DNA of 64,000 nt. Origin: Propionimicrobium sp. PCR01-08-3. GTDB lineage: Bacteria > Actinomycetota > Actinomycetes > Propionibacteriales > Propionibacteriaceae. The translations under genes and the position numbers were made by a program. Under the pieces are notes generated by a model, which was not told the DNA's origin, did no database searches, and was given only the letters and a program-made list of their open reading frames with translations. Location: assembly GCF_030286045.1 (NCBI RefSeq), contig NZ_CP127390.1:930001-994000 (forward strand). Direction: 5' to 3'. This document shows, in pieces, positions 55,518 to 64,000 of this stretch (within the stretch, counting starts at the first letter, position 1; each line of letters opens with the position of its first letter).

Positions 55518-58500
55518 TCAGACCTTAGGTCCCTTACGCCTCTTCCGGAACCCCTGAGGAACCATCGCAAAGCCGGCACGGGTGAGAGCCGGACGAAAGC
55601 CGTGGACTTCCAATGCGGATCTGCCATTGAGTCGTTCGATGGTAATGTCGTCGATTCTGCCGGCATCGACGGTAACCGCGAGCAAGTGAAAGGCCTCATC
55701 GACCAGCGGATCGTCAGGGTCCTTGGCGACCATCAGGGTGTGGGCGCCGCGCTCCAGGTAGGCGATCAGGTCTCCCGAAGACAGCAACACCAGGGAACCG
55801 GCGCCGCGATTCGGGCGGTGACCCTCCAAATGCGGCCACGCCAGCGCGGCACCATAAGGGTTCGCTGGATCACAAGATGCCAAGAGGATCATGCGGGCCG
55901 GGTCGGCATTCGGCACCCCATTCTTGCCGGCATCATCAGCCGGCCGAAGCTCGCGCAGCCGGTCGACCGCACCGGGTAGCGCGAATTGTGCGCCGCCCAA
56001 CCCGTCGATGAAGTAGCCCCGGCGAATCGTGCCGCGCTCTTCGAGGGCCGATAACACCTGATAGGCCTGGGCGAAACTGGGCACCAGGGTCTCGGTGACT
56101 GCCGCGGGTTTGGTTAGCACGCCGTGGCGTCCGAGTAGGAGCCCGACATCTTGGACGAGCTGATCGGGCGTGCTGAGGTCACCGCGTGGCAGCGCGGCCC
56201 AGCGCGTCCCCGACGCCGGACGAGTGGGAACAACAATCGTGCGGACCAGCATGCGCCTGCGGGGATGGGGCGTGCGAACCCGACGCGCGGTCTTCTGCCC
56301 ACACCATTGCCGCACGGCGGCGAAAGAATCGGTACCGATACGTCCGGCCCAGGCCAGTTCCCAGAGCAGACGCTCGGCCTCGGCTTCGGTGAGCTGGTCG
56401 TCGGCCAGATCTGCAGCACGCCAGGCGCCACCGCTGCTCAGGCGTCCCAGCAATGCGGCGGCCCCGGAACTGAGCGGTTCATCGCTCGCCGGCAGCCCGA
56501 CATCGCCCGGCCACAACTGTACCCAGCCGTCCTGTTCTGAAATCTGCCCTGATCCGCTCCACCTGACGGTGCCATCTGTCAGCAATCGGTCGAGTATCTC
56601 GGGCCGGTAATCGGCGACTCGGGCGGGCAACACGACCGATTCCAGCATCGACGCGGGAACCGGAACCCCCGCCAGCTGATCGATAGCAGCGCTCAGAGCC
56701 TCTACGCCCGAGGCCGGCGTCTCCAGCTCGTGCCAGCTCGTGAGAAAGTGCGCGAAGGTCTGCTGGCTCACGGGTTGGACGCCGCGCCGCAGCTGTGCCA
56801 GCGTCCGGCGTTTCAGGGTTTCGCGCACCTGCTGGTGAACGTAGCCGGGCACGGCGCCCGGGTCGCCAGATTTCACCGTTGCGATCTCGTCGGATCGTAA
56901 CAGCGCGGCATAGGCAAGATCTGCTTGCTGGGCTCCGAGCCCAAAACGGTCGGCAAGATCTGTGGGGTGCGTCACGATGTGATGGCGGGCCCAGCGCCCG
57001 GCGAGACGTTCGAGGCCGGTCGCGGAAAGCTCAATGGTCTCGTGTTCACGACTGCCTAGCCAGCGCAGATCGTCACTGACCAGCCACATTCGGCGATCGG
57101 CAAAACGCACATGGGCCGTTCGCCCCTCGGCCTCAAGCTGGTCGAGCCACTCTGGCGCGGCAGAACCCGGTGAACAACGAGCGACAACCTCCTCGGTGGT
57201 CAAGGGCCCGATTCTGCGCAGCAGATCCCACAACTGCTCGGCATCATCTGCCTGCCAGCCGGGCGCGCGCCGCTGCAATTCGGCCTCGAGTTGATCGGCG
57301 ATCGCCGGATCGAACAGCTCCCCACCGGAATCCGAACCGAGCAATTCATCCAGCATCGTCGGATCGAGGCTCAGCGCCGCCAACCTTCGTTCGGGCACCG
57401 GACGGTCGCCGTCATAGATGAAGGTGCCGGTCAGACCGAAGAGCAGTTGCTGGGCGAAGGGAGAGGCCTGATCGGTCTCGACGCCCACAACCCGCGTCCG
57501 GCGTGCGGCGATGGCGTCGAGCACACTCATCAAACCGGGCATGTCGAAGACATCGTTGAGGCATTCCCGCATCGCCTCAAGAGTGATCGGAAAGTCGGGG
57601 TACTCGCGCGCGACCTGCAGCAGTTGCGCGGCGCGTTGGCGTTGCTGCCAAAGCGGAGAACGCTTGCCGGGGTTGCGTCTGGGAAGCAGCAGAGCGCGTG
57701 CCGCGCATTCTCTGAACCGTGCGCTGAAAAGGGCGGAGGCGCCAACCTCCTGTTCAACGATCTGCTGCACCCTGGTCAGCTCGAGAGCCGTCAGAAGCTC
57801 CGCACCCGGTGGAGCGGCATCGGAATCGGGTACTCGTGCCACGATGCCGTCATTGGTACACATGATCTGGGGCTCGGCCCCGTAACGCTCCCGGAGATGG
57901 TTACGCAGCAGCATCGACAGCGGCGCGAGTATCGCGTTGCCGAGGTTGCTCAACACGCAGACCCGCCAGTCGCCCAACTCGTCGCGGAACCGCTCCACGA
58001 CAATGGTGTGATCATCGGGGACGACGCCGGTCGCCGCCAACTCATCCCGGACGTACTGCACCAAATTCGTGGTGGCCGACCCATCCAGGCCTGCGCGGTG
58101 TGGGAGCAGCTCGGCGCAGTCGCCGGGATCGGTGGCGAGCCTGTTCGCCAGCTCGCCCATCGCAACACCCAGGCCAAGCGGCCGGGCGGCCGAATCACCA
58201 TGCCAGAAAGGCAAGCGTCCGGGCATGCCCGGGGCCGGGCTCACCACTATGTGGTTGACCGTGATCTCCTCGATGCGCCAACTGGTTGTTCCGAGAGTGA
58301 AGACATCGCCCACTCTCGACTCGTAGACCATCTCCTCATCGAGCTCGCCCACGCGGCGTCCGGCATTGGCTCGGCCACCGGCTTCGTCGGTGCTTCCCGC
58401 GAGGTAGATCGGATAGTTTCCCCGGTCGGGGATGGTTCCTCCGCTGGTCGTCACCAATTGCCGGGCGCCCGGCCTGGCGATCAGCTCTCGGGTGGACGCA

Positions 58501-60053
58501 TTCAGCGCCAGCCTGGGCCGCAACTCCGCAAACCGCTCGCTGGGGTAGCGTCCGCACAACATGTCGACGACGGCGTCGAAGAGTGGACGCGGAAGCTCCC
58601 GGAACGGGTCAGCTCGGCGTGCCAGGCCGAACAGGGCGTCGGATGTATGCGGAGAGACCAAGCAGATCGAGACCAGATGCTGGGCCAACACATCCAGCGG
58701 GTTGCGTAGCCGTGGCAAAGGTTCGATCAGCCCCCGCTTCATGCGATCGACGACGACGGCACACTCCAGCAGGTCACCGCGTGAGGTGGGAAAGAATATT
58801 CCGTGGCTGACGGCCCCCACGCCATGACCGGCCCGCCCGACGCGCTGTAAGGCGCTCGCCACCGACCCCGGAGACTGGGCCTGAATCACCAGGTCGACAG
58901 CTCCCATATCGATGCCGAGCTCCAATGACGAGGTCGCCACCACGCACGGCAGCCGCCCCGATTTGAGGTCGGACTCGATCTCGAGGCGGCGCTGTTTGCT
59001 GACCGAGCCGTGATGGGCGCGAGCGACGATCGGCAGCTGACACGATTCGTCGTATCCCGGGCTCGAACCCGACCGCGCCGTGGCCTCATTCGGTGGCTCG
59101 AACCGGGCAAAGGGCTCACCCTGGCGCATGGCGTGCAACTCGTTGAGCTGGGCGGTCAACCGCTCGGCGGTGCGGCGCGAGTTGACAAAGCAGATCGTCG
59201 AATGATGCTGCTCGATGAGGTCCAGGATTCGCGGTGTGATCCAGGTCCACATCGAATTGGTCACGGTGCCCTCGGCCTCGCCTTCGGCCGCTCCGACGTT
59301 GGCGTGCAGTTCGGTCATATCGTCGACCGGCACCTCGACACTCAGCTGCCAGGCCTTTTCGGATGCAGGCTCGACAACGCTCACCGGGCGATCGCCGGCC
59401 AGGAACCCGGCCACCTGTTGCACCGGGTTGACCGTCGCCGAAAGCCCGATGCGTTGCGGATCATGATCTGGGGACGACAGCCGTTCCAAGCTGAGCGCCA
59501 GATGGGCACCTCGCTTGGTCGACGCGAGGGCGTGAACTTCGTCGACGATGACCGTCTCGACCTGATCGAGGGTTTGCCCAGCTGAACTGGACAGCATCAA
59601 GAACAGCGATTCCGGCGTGGTGATCAGAATGTCGGGAGGATGGGCCACCAGACCACGGCGCTGACTCGCGGGAGTGTCTCCGGAACGTACAGCGACCCGT
59701 ACCTCGGGGATCGGTAGCCCGAGCCGCCGCGCGGCCTGCTGCATACCCCGTAGCGGCACCCGAAGATTGCGCTCAACGTCGACAGCAAGTGCTTTCAAAG
59801 GCGAGATATAGAGCACTCGCACCTTATCGGTGGCCGGCGTCGTGGTGAGCCGGTCGAGGCTGTGCAGGAACGCCGCGAGGGTCTTGCCCGAGCCGGTCGG
59901 GGCGACGACGAGAGCATGCTCGCCAGCGCTGATGGCGTGCCAGGCCGCGATCTGGGCAGGTGTCGGCGCCTCGAACGCGCTTGTGAACCAGGAGCGAGTG
60001 GGTGCACTGAATCGCGCGAGCTGCTCGGCCTGCTCGGCGCCGGATTCGATCAT
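55518..60053 (-). CDS. lhr: Lhr-like ATP-dependent helicase
   Basis: Large superfamily II helicase of the Lhr group, 1511 residues. N-terminal core: Walker A VVAPTGSGKTLAAF (about 48), DEVHALASTKRGAHLALSLERL (motif II), LSATVNP, then the second RecA domain with ATSSLELGIDMG and QRVGRAGHG. A winged helix and the long Lhr C-terminal domain follow. Lhr proteins unwind RNA:DNA hybrids and take part in DNA repair. ATG 60053 is chosen because the family starts a short way before the Walker A; CACAAT (60065-60060) ends 6 nt upstream. The open frame continues to 60437 without support. The gene is divergent from DUF3046-recA. Confidence 0.92.
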   Translation of the reverse strand: MIESGAEQAEQLARFSAPTRSWFTSAFEAPTPAQIAAWHAISAGEHALVVAPTGSGKTLAAFLHSLDRLTTTPATDKVRVLYISPLKALAVDVERNLRVPLRGMQQAARRLGLPIPEVRVAVRSGDTPASQRRGLVAHPPDILITTPESLFLMLSSSAGQTLDQVETVIVDEVHALASTKRGAHLALSLERLSSPDHDPQRIGLSATVNPVQQVAGFLAGDRPVSVVEPASEKAWQLSVEVPVDDMTELHANVGAAEGEAEGTVTNSMWTWITPRILDLIEQHHSTICFVNSRRTAERLTAQLNELHAMRQGEPFARFEPPNEATARSGSSPGYDESCQLPIVARAHHGSVSKQRRLEIESDLKSGRLPCVVATSSLELGIDMGAVDLVIQAQSPGSVASALQRVGRAGHGVGAVSHGIFFPTSRGDLLECAVVVDRMKRGLIEPLPRLRNPLDVLAQHLVSICLVSPHTSDALFGLARRADPFRELPRPLFDAVVDMLCGRYPSERFAELRPRLALNASTRELIARPGARQLVTTSGGTIPDRGNYPIYLAGSTDEAGGRANAGRRVGELDEEMVYESRVGDVFTLGTTSWRIEEITVNHIVVSPAPGMPGRLPFWHGDSAARPLGLGVAMGELANRLATDPGDCAELLPHRAGLDGSATTNLVQYVRDELAATGVVPDDHTIVVERFRDELGDWRVCVLSNLGNAILAPLSMLLRNHLRERYGAEPQIMCTNDGIVARVPDSDAAPPGAELLTALELTRVQQIVEQEVGASALFSARFRECAARALLLPRRNPGKRSPLWQQRQRAAQLLQVAREYPDFPITLEAMRECLNDVFDMPGLMSVLDAIAARRTRVVGVETDQASPFAQQLLFGLTGTFIYDGDRPVPERRLAALSLDPTMLDELLGSDSGGELFDPAIADQLEAELQRRAPGWQADDAEQLWDLLRRIGPLTTEEVVARCSPGSAAPEWLDQLEAEGRTAHVRFADRRMWLVSDDLRWLGSREHETIELSATGLERLAGRWARHHIVTHPTDLADRFGLGAQQADLAYAALLRSDEIATVKSGDPGAVPGYVHQQVRETLKRRTLAQLRRGVQPVSQQTFAHFLTSWHELETPASGVEALSAAIDQLAGVPVPASMLESVVLPARVADYRPEILDRLLTDGTVRWSGSGQISEQDGWVQLWPGDVGLPASDEPLSSGAAALLGRLSSGGAWRAADLADDQLTEAEAERLLWELAWAGRIGTDSFAAVRQWCGQKTARRVRTPHPRRRMLVRTIVVPTRPASGTRWAALPRGDLSTPDQLVQDVGLLLGRHGVLTKPAAVTETLVPSFAQAYQVLSALEERGTIRRGYFIDGLGGAQFALPGAVDRLRELRPADDAGKNGVPNADPARMILLASCDPANPYGAALAWPHLEGHRPNRGAGSLVLLSSGDLIAYLERGAHTLMVAKDPDDPLVDEAFHLLAVTVDAGRIDDITIERLNGRSALEVHGFRPALTRAGFAMVPQGFRKRRKGPKV

Positions 60054-60142
60054 AAAGCCATTGTGTCTGGTCGCACTGACAAAAATGATCGAGCTTGGAC
60101 GTGCGTTGGGGACAGTTGGCCCGCAGCCGTACGGTGGAGGCC

Positions 60143-60337
60143 ATGCGAGAGGCCGAGTTGTGGCAGCGGTTGACTGCTCAGTTGGGGAGCGGATATGCCC
60201 ACGTGTGGGCCGAGCAAGTTGTGCTCGCCGACCTCGGTGGACGCACGGTGACGGAGGCGCTCGCAGCCGGTGTGCCCTGCAAGACGATCTGGCGGGCCAT
60301 CTGGAGCCAGTTGGAACTGCCGGCACGCGAGCGGTGA
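60143..60337 (+). CDS. DUF3046 family protein
   Basis: A 64-residue actinobacterial protein beginning MREAELWQRLTAQLG, with LADLGGRTVTEALAAGVPCKTIWRAIW (about 31-57), the DUF3046 signature. Its function is unknown, but in Actinobacteria it is usually found directly before recA, as here. ATG 60143 is chosen over 60095; TACGGT (60130-60135) ends 7 nt upstream. The last 24 bp, coding LPARER and the stop, recur almost unchanged 60 bp downstream. Confidence 0.88.
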   Translation: MREAELWQRLTAQLGSGYAHVWAEQVVLADLGGRTVTEALAAGVPCKTIWRAIWSQLELPARER

Positions 60338-60446
60338 CCGTCTCCCGAGACTCACAAGACTCCCGAGTTCCACGAGTTGCCGGCGCGCGAGCGGTGACCG
60401 GCCTCGGACAGAAACTTTGACCAACACGCCGATTCAATGCCTACGT
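60338..60446 (+). repeat. Duplicated tail of the DUF3046 gene
   Basis: The segment 60317-60340 (end of the gene) is repeated at 60377-60400 with 22 of 24 bases identical, exactly 60 bp on. A local duplication remnant; no new gene results. Confidence 0.55.
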
Positions 60447-60460
60447 CGAACACACGTTCG
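60447..60460. promoter_or_regulatory. lexA box: LexA (SOS) box upstream of recA
   Basis: CGAACACACGTTCG is a perfect match to the actinobacterial/Bacillus-type SOS box (CGAAC-N4-GTTCG). A TATCCT hexamer follows at 60463-60468 and could be the -10 of the LexA-controlled promoter. Confidence 0.85.
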
Positions 60461-60524
60461 GTTATCCTGGTTGCAGGTTACGAACGTGGCGGAGTTATCC
60501 ACAGCTGAGGTAAGCCGGAAAAAA

Positions 60525-60547
60525 TTGTCGGACGCCCGGTCTAGTGT
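60525..60547 (+). promoter_or_regulatory. LexA-independent damage-inducible promoter (RecA-NDp/PafBC type) of recA
   Basis: TTGTCGGAC (60525-60533), exactly 8 nt, TAGTGT (60542-60547). It matches the known TTGTCRGTG-N8-TANNNT motif of mycobacterial recA and other PafBC targets in all core positions. It lies about 60 nt before the recA start. Confidence 0.75.
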
Positions 60548-60607
60548 GCTCTACACGTCAACCACCCAGACTTCCAGGTTCGTCCTGGTACAGAGAGGAT
60601 AAGGCAG

Positions 60608-61656
<1,049 letters not shown>

Positions 61657-61660
<4 letters not shown>

Positions 61661-62199
61661 GAGCCAAGGAACCGCCGGCGGAGGACGGGCAAGGAGACCA
61701 ATCGGCGGCGGACGCCGACGCTTATTCGGTGACGCGAGAGATGGCTCTCAAAGCCCTGGACCGGCGAGCTTACGGCAAGGTGGAACTCGCCCAGTATCTG
61801 GCTCGCAAGGGGGCTAAAGATGTTGTCATCACCCAGGTACTGAACCGGCTCGAAGAGGTCGGACTGATCAATGACTCCGCCTTCGCAGAGCAGTGGGTCG
61901 ATACACGACAGCCGGGCAGACTGTTGTCGCGCAGAGCCTTGGTCGCCGAGCTTCGCCGTAAAGGCATCGAAGACGACGTCATTGCCGATGCCGTCGAATC
62001 GGTCGATCACGACGTCGAAACCGCGTCGGCGCTCGAACTCGCCAGGCGCAAGGCGCGTGGCGCGCACGAGCTGGACCGTGCGGTCGCCATGCGGCGAATT
62101 GCGGGTGCGCTCGGGCGGAAGGGGTATTCCGGTGAACTCGCCTGGTCGTCCGCGCGGCAAGCGCTCGACGAACTTGCCGAGAGTCGAGACCAGGTGTGA
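61657..62199 (+). CDS. recX: Regulatory protein RecX (probable CTG start)
   Basis: Inhibitor/modulator of RecA filaments. It is built of three-helix repeats: [47 protein letters not shown] and [25 protein letters not shown] are family signatures. The usual start codons first appear at GTG 61729, which lacks a ribosome binding site and clips the first helix. A CTG at 61657 overlaps the recA stop as CTGA and has GGGGGAGG 7 nt upstream, so it is the better candidate; it gives 180 residues. Co-transcribed with recA. The 3' end has a decayed duplicate directly after it. Confidence 0.87.
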
Positions 62200-62201
62200 A
62201 G

Positions 62202-62336
62202 GTGCCGGCAATCGATGAGCGTGCCGAGGGTCGAGACGAGCTTGAGCATGCCGTGATCACGCGGCGAATTGCGGATGTATCCGTCCCGAAGGGCTACTGC
62301 GCTGAGCCGGCTTGGTCGGCCGTCGGCAGGCTCTGA
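62202..62336 (+). pseudogene. Decayed tandem duplicate of the recX 3' end
   Basis: In another frame from recX, the DNA just after its stop codes for DELEHAVITRRIA, then PKGYCAEPAWSAVGRL and a stop. This is a diverged copy of the recX C-terminus ([13 protein letters not shown], then [17 protein letters not shown]). A GTG at 62202 could start a 44-residue peptide, but without a ribosome binding site it is most likely a remnant of a tandem duplication. Confidence 0.7.
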
Positions 62337-62371
62337 ACAAACCCGCCGACAGCCGGGATTAAACCGGGAGC

Positions 62372-63268
62372 TCAGCGCTCGATCTTGTCGAGGCGCAGCA
62401 TTTTTGCCAGTACGACGTCGAGATCGGCGTCGTCCCAGATCTTCTTCCAATCGTCGTTGATGATGGCGTGGCGGCCGTAGTCCATGGCCAGCAGGCAGGC
62501 GTCGGAGAACGGGTTCGAGCCGCGTAGGGCGTTGGTCAGGGCGATGTAGATGTGGCCGTAGAAGATCGCTTTGACGGCGTCCTCGGGGATGCCGATCTCG
62601 TTGACGGCATAGTCCATCGAATCTTTGAGGAATTGTCCGATCATGCAGCCGGTGGTCTCGACCAGGGTGGGTTCGAGTTGAGCGAGTTGCTTGACGGTGA
62701 CCCAGTGCACGTCGATGACCGGAGCGTACTGCGCCTTGATGACCTGCTCGGCGACGGCCTGCTGCTTGTCGTCACCGTTTTCGAAGGCGGCCACGACTTC
62801 CTGGGGGGCAGAGATGCCGCCGAAGGTGTCGTTCCACTGGTCACCGCTGCGTTCCAGGAACACCGACGGGTGACATGGGTGCGCGCACGCCATCGCCACG
62901 TCGTCGCGGCGGGTCAGCAATCCGGCGTAGGCGGCGGCAGGATCAAGAGTCAGCATGATCGATCCGGCACGCATCAGCGGAACGACCTGCTTTGATACCG
63001 GGCCCAGCGCGATATCGGGAACCGCAAGGATCACAACATCACACCGATCTGCGACATCGTTGATGTCGGAGACCTCACGCCCGAGCGCGCGCACGGCCTC
63101 TTGGCCCTTTTCGGATGCTTCGCAGTAGTAGATGGTCGCGTCGGTCAGGTTGAGGTTGTTCGAGACGCGGGTGCCCATCTTGCCTGCGGCGCCGACCACG
63201 GCAATCGTGAGGCCGGGATCAAGTTCGACCTTTTTGCCGAACAGTGGATTGAGCTCCTTGTTGTTCAT
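62372..63268 (-). CDS. NAD-binding dehydrogenase of the phosphogluconate-dehydrogenase C-terminal family (apionate oxidoisomerase-like)
   Basis: A 298-residue protein with a Rossmann motif IAVVGAAGKMGTRVSNNL (about 22-39) and a helical C-terminal domain of the PDGH_C family. Relatives include D-apionate oxidoisomerase (ApnO), which oxidises and isomerises a branched sugar acid. HPCHPSVF (about 135) and GHIYIALTNALRG (about 243-255) look like the active-site region. The exact substrate is not proven. The ATG (63268) shares one base with the stop codon of the upstream TIM-barrel gene, and AAGGAG lies just before, so the two form an operon for sugar-acid breakdown. Confidence 0.65.
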   Translation of the reverse strand: MNNKELNPLFGKKVELDPGLTIAVVGAAGKMGTRVSNNLNLTDATIYYCEASEKGQEAVRALGREVSDINDVADRCDVVILAVPDIALGPVSKQVVPLMRAGSIMLTLDPAAAYAGLLTRRDDVAMACAHPCHPSVFLERSGDQWNDTFGGISAPQEVVAAFENGDDKQQAVAEQVIKAQYAPVIDVHWVTVKQLAQLEPTLVETTGCMIGQFLKDSMDYAVNEIGIPEDAVKAIFYGHIYIALTNALRGSNPFSDACLLAMDYGRHAIINDDWKKIWDDADLDVVLAKMLRLDKIER

Positions 63269-64000
63269 TATTTCTCCTTGTAGGTGTGATCATCGCGCCA
63301 TTTGCGCAAGGCGGTCAGGGAGGCGTTCGTCCAATCGCGTTCGATGGCGATGGTCTGCTCGATCGTGTCGTGCCAGGGCACCCAGTGTTCGACGATCGCC
63401 GACGGATCTCGCCCATCCGTGTAGACCGCGGACAGCTCGGCGTCGAGGTCGAGCAAACCGGCACCCATTCGTGCTCCCGCGTAGAGAAAGCCAACCCAGC
63501 CCTCGTTGCGGGTGAACGCGAAATCCTTGACATGCAGGTTGGTGACGAACGGAGCAGTCGACTCAATGACGTCCGCCGGGTTCTCGAGCGCCGACACACA
63601 GTTCGCCGGGTCGAGACAGATACCGACCCTCGGGGAGTCCACCGACGACACGATACCGACGAGCTCACCGGTGCTGACCTGTTCATAGGTTTCCAATGCG
63701 AGTGTGATGTCGGCGCCATCAAGATCGGGTATCAGCGCCGAGAGATCACCGGCGACACCATCCAGCCCGCGCTCATCGACCTCGACGCGTTGCACCATCG
63801 AACGCAACGTGCGTGCGCCCAGCAATCGCGCCTTGGCGACAAACTCGCGAAGATGCGCCGGATTCGTCCCGCGCGTGCCCAGCTCCAGATCAAGACCGAG
63901 GCTGGAGGCCTGGGTTTTGATCGCGGTGAGCTCTGCAGCGCTCAGATACGGCACTCGGGGATCGTCGCAGATCTGGAACACCTCGCAGCCCAGCTGCGCG
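63268..64000 (-). CDS. Sugar phosphate isomerase/epimerase-type TIM-barrel protein, 5' end missing
   Basis: C-terminal 243 codons of a xylose isomerase-like (AP endonuclease 2 family) TIM barrel; the start lies beyond the window edge. Visible strand ends LALETYEQ (about 110 residues before the metal site), VGICLDPANC and VTNLHVKDFAF carry the Glu, Asp and His/Asp metal ligands typical of sugar isomerases/epimerases. It ends with TAATG overlap into the dehydrogenase gene, so they are co-transcribed. Together with the UxaE-like gene at the other window end it points to sugar-acid use. The substrate is not determinable. Confidence 0.75.
   Translation of the reverse strand, partial: AQLGCEVFQICDDPRVPYLSAAELTAIKTQASSLGLDLELGTRGTNPAHLREFVAKARLLGARTLRSMVQRVEVDERGLDGVAGDLSALIPDLDGADITLALETYEQVSTGELVGIVSSVDSPRVGICLDPANCVSALENPADVIESTAPFVTNLHVKDFAFTRNEGWVGFLYAGARMGAGLLDLDAELSAVYTDGRDPSAIVEHWVPWHDTIEQTIAIERDWTNASLTALRKWRDDHTYKEK

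Noticed and set aside
60495-60503. Perfect DnaA box TTATCCACA upstream of recA
   Set aside because: A single 9-mer of this kind is expected by chance in a window of this size; no cluster of boxes or AT-rich unwinding region is present.

Overview
The window is a GC-rich stretch of a high-GC Gram-positive (actinobacterial) chromosome, most likely a Propionibacteriales/Propionibacteriaceae-type organism. This rests on gene content and order: holA-rpsT-lepA-hemW-hrcA-dnaJ-rsmE, ftsK-rimO-pgsA-cinA-clgR, and lhr-DUF3046-recA-recX, together with actinobacterial families (DUF3097, DUF3152, DUF3046, HelY, an LtbR-type IclR regulator beside leuCD). Species cannot be named from the sequence alone. Almost all of it is core chromosome; no prophage, integrase, transposase or CRISPR array was seen.

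Layout. 0-10 kb: edge of a sugar-acid gene, then replication/translation genes (holA, rpsT, lepA), two tandem paralogous membrane proteins, a cupin-methyltransferase pair, hemW, DUF3097 and a frame-broken GPP34 gene. 10-25 kb: glgX, an inositol-monophosphatase-like gene, the CIRCE-controlled hrcA-dnaJ pair, rsmE, an AlkZ-like winged-helix protein, a HigA antitoxin remnant, a metallophosphatase, a lipid kinase, the HelY helicase and hisF. 25-47 kb: branched-chain amino acid synthesis (ilvBNC behind a leader peptide and attenuator, leuB, ilvE, cimA, ltbR, leuCD) interrupted by a membrane-platform region (NfeD-flotillin and an SPFH/zinc-ribbon pair), a DUF3152 lipoprotein, an FAH-family enzyme, a CPBP protease and two tRNAs. 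46-55 kb: plsC, ddl, thiL, ftsK, rimO, pgsA, cinA, clgR. 55-64 kb: lhr, DUF3046, recA, recX with a decayed duplicate tail, and two sugar-acid catabolic genes running off the end.

How the genes work together. cimA with leuB and leuCD suggests 2-oxobutyrate made from pyruvate through citramalate. IlvBNC and IlvE then serve isoleucine, valine and leucine. Control is visible as a Leu/Val-rich leader peptide with a terminator before ilvB and a palindrome between ltbR and leuC. recA carries both a LexA box and a LexA-independent (RecA-NDp/PafBC type) promoter. A second match to that promoter lies in a degenerate hairpin repeat upstream of ftsK.

Window-wide features. About twenty genes have a TANNNT-like -10 hexamer ending only 6-8 nt before the start codon, the arrangement expected of leaderless mRNAs. 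Other unusual items are a hairpin-repeat family with compensatory stem changes, several decayed duplications or remnants, and two different SPFH-protein systems within 6 kb.
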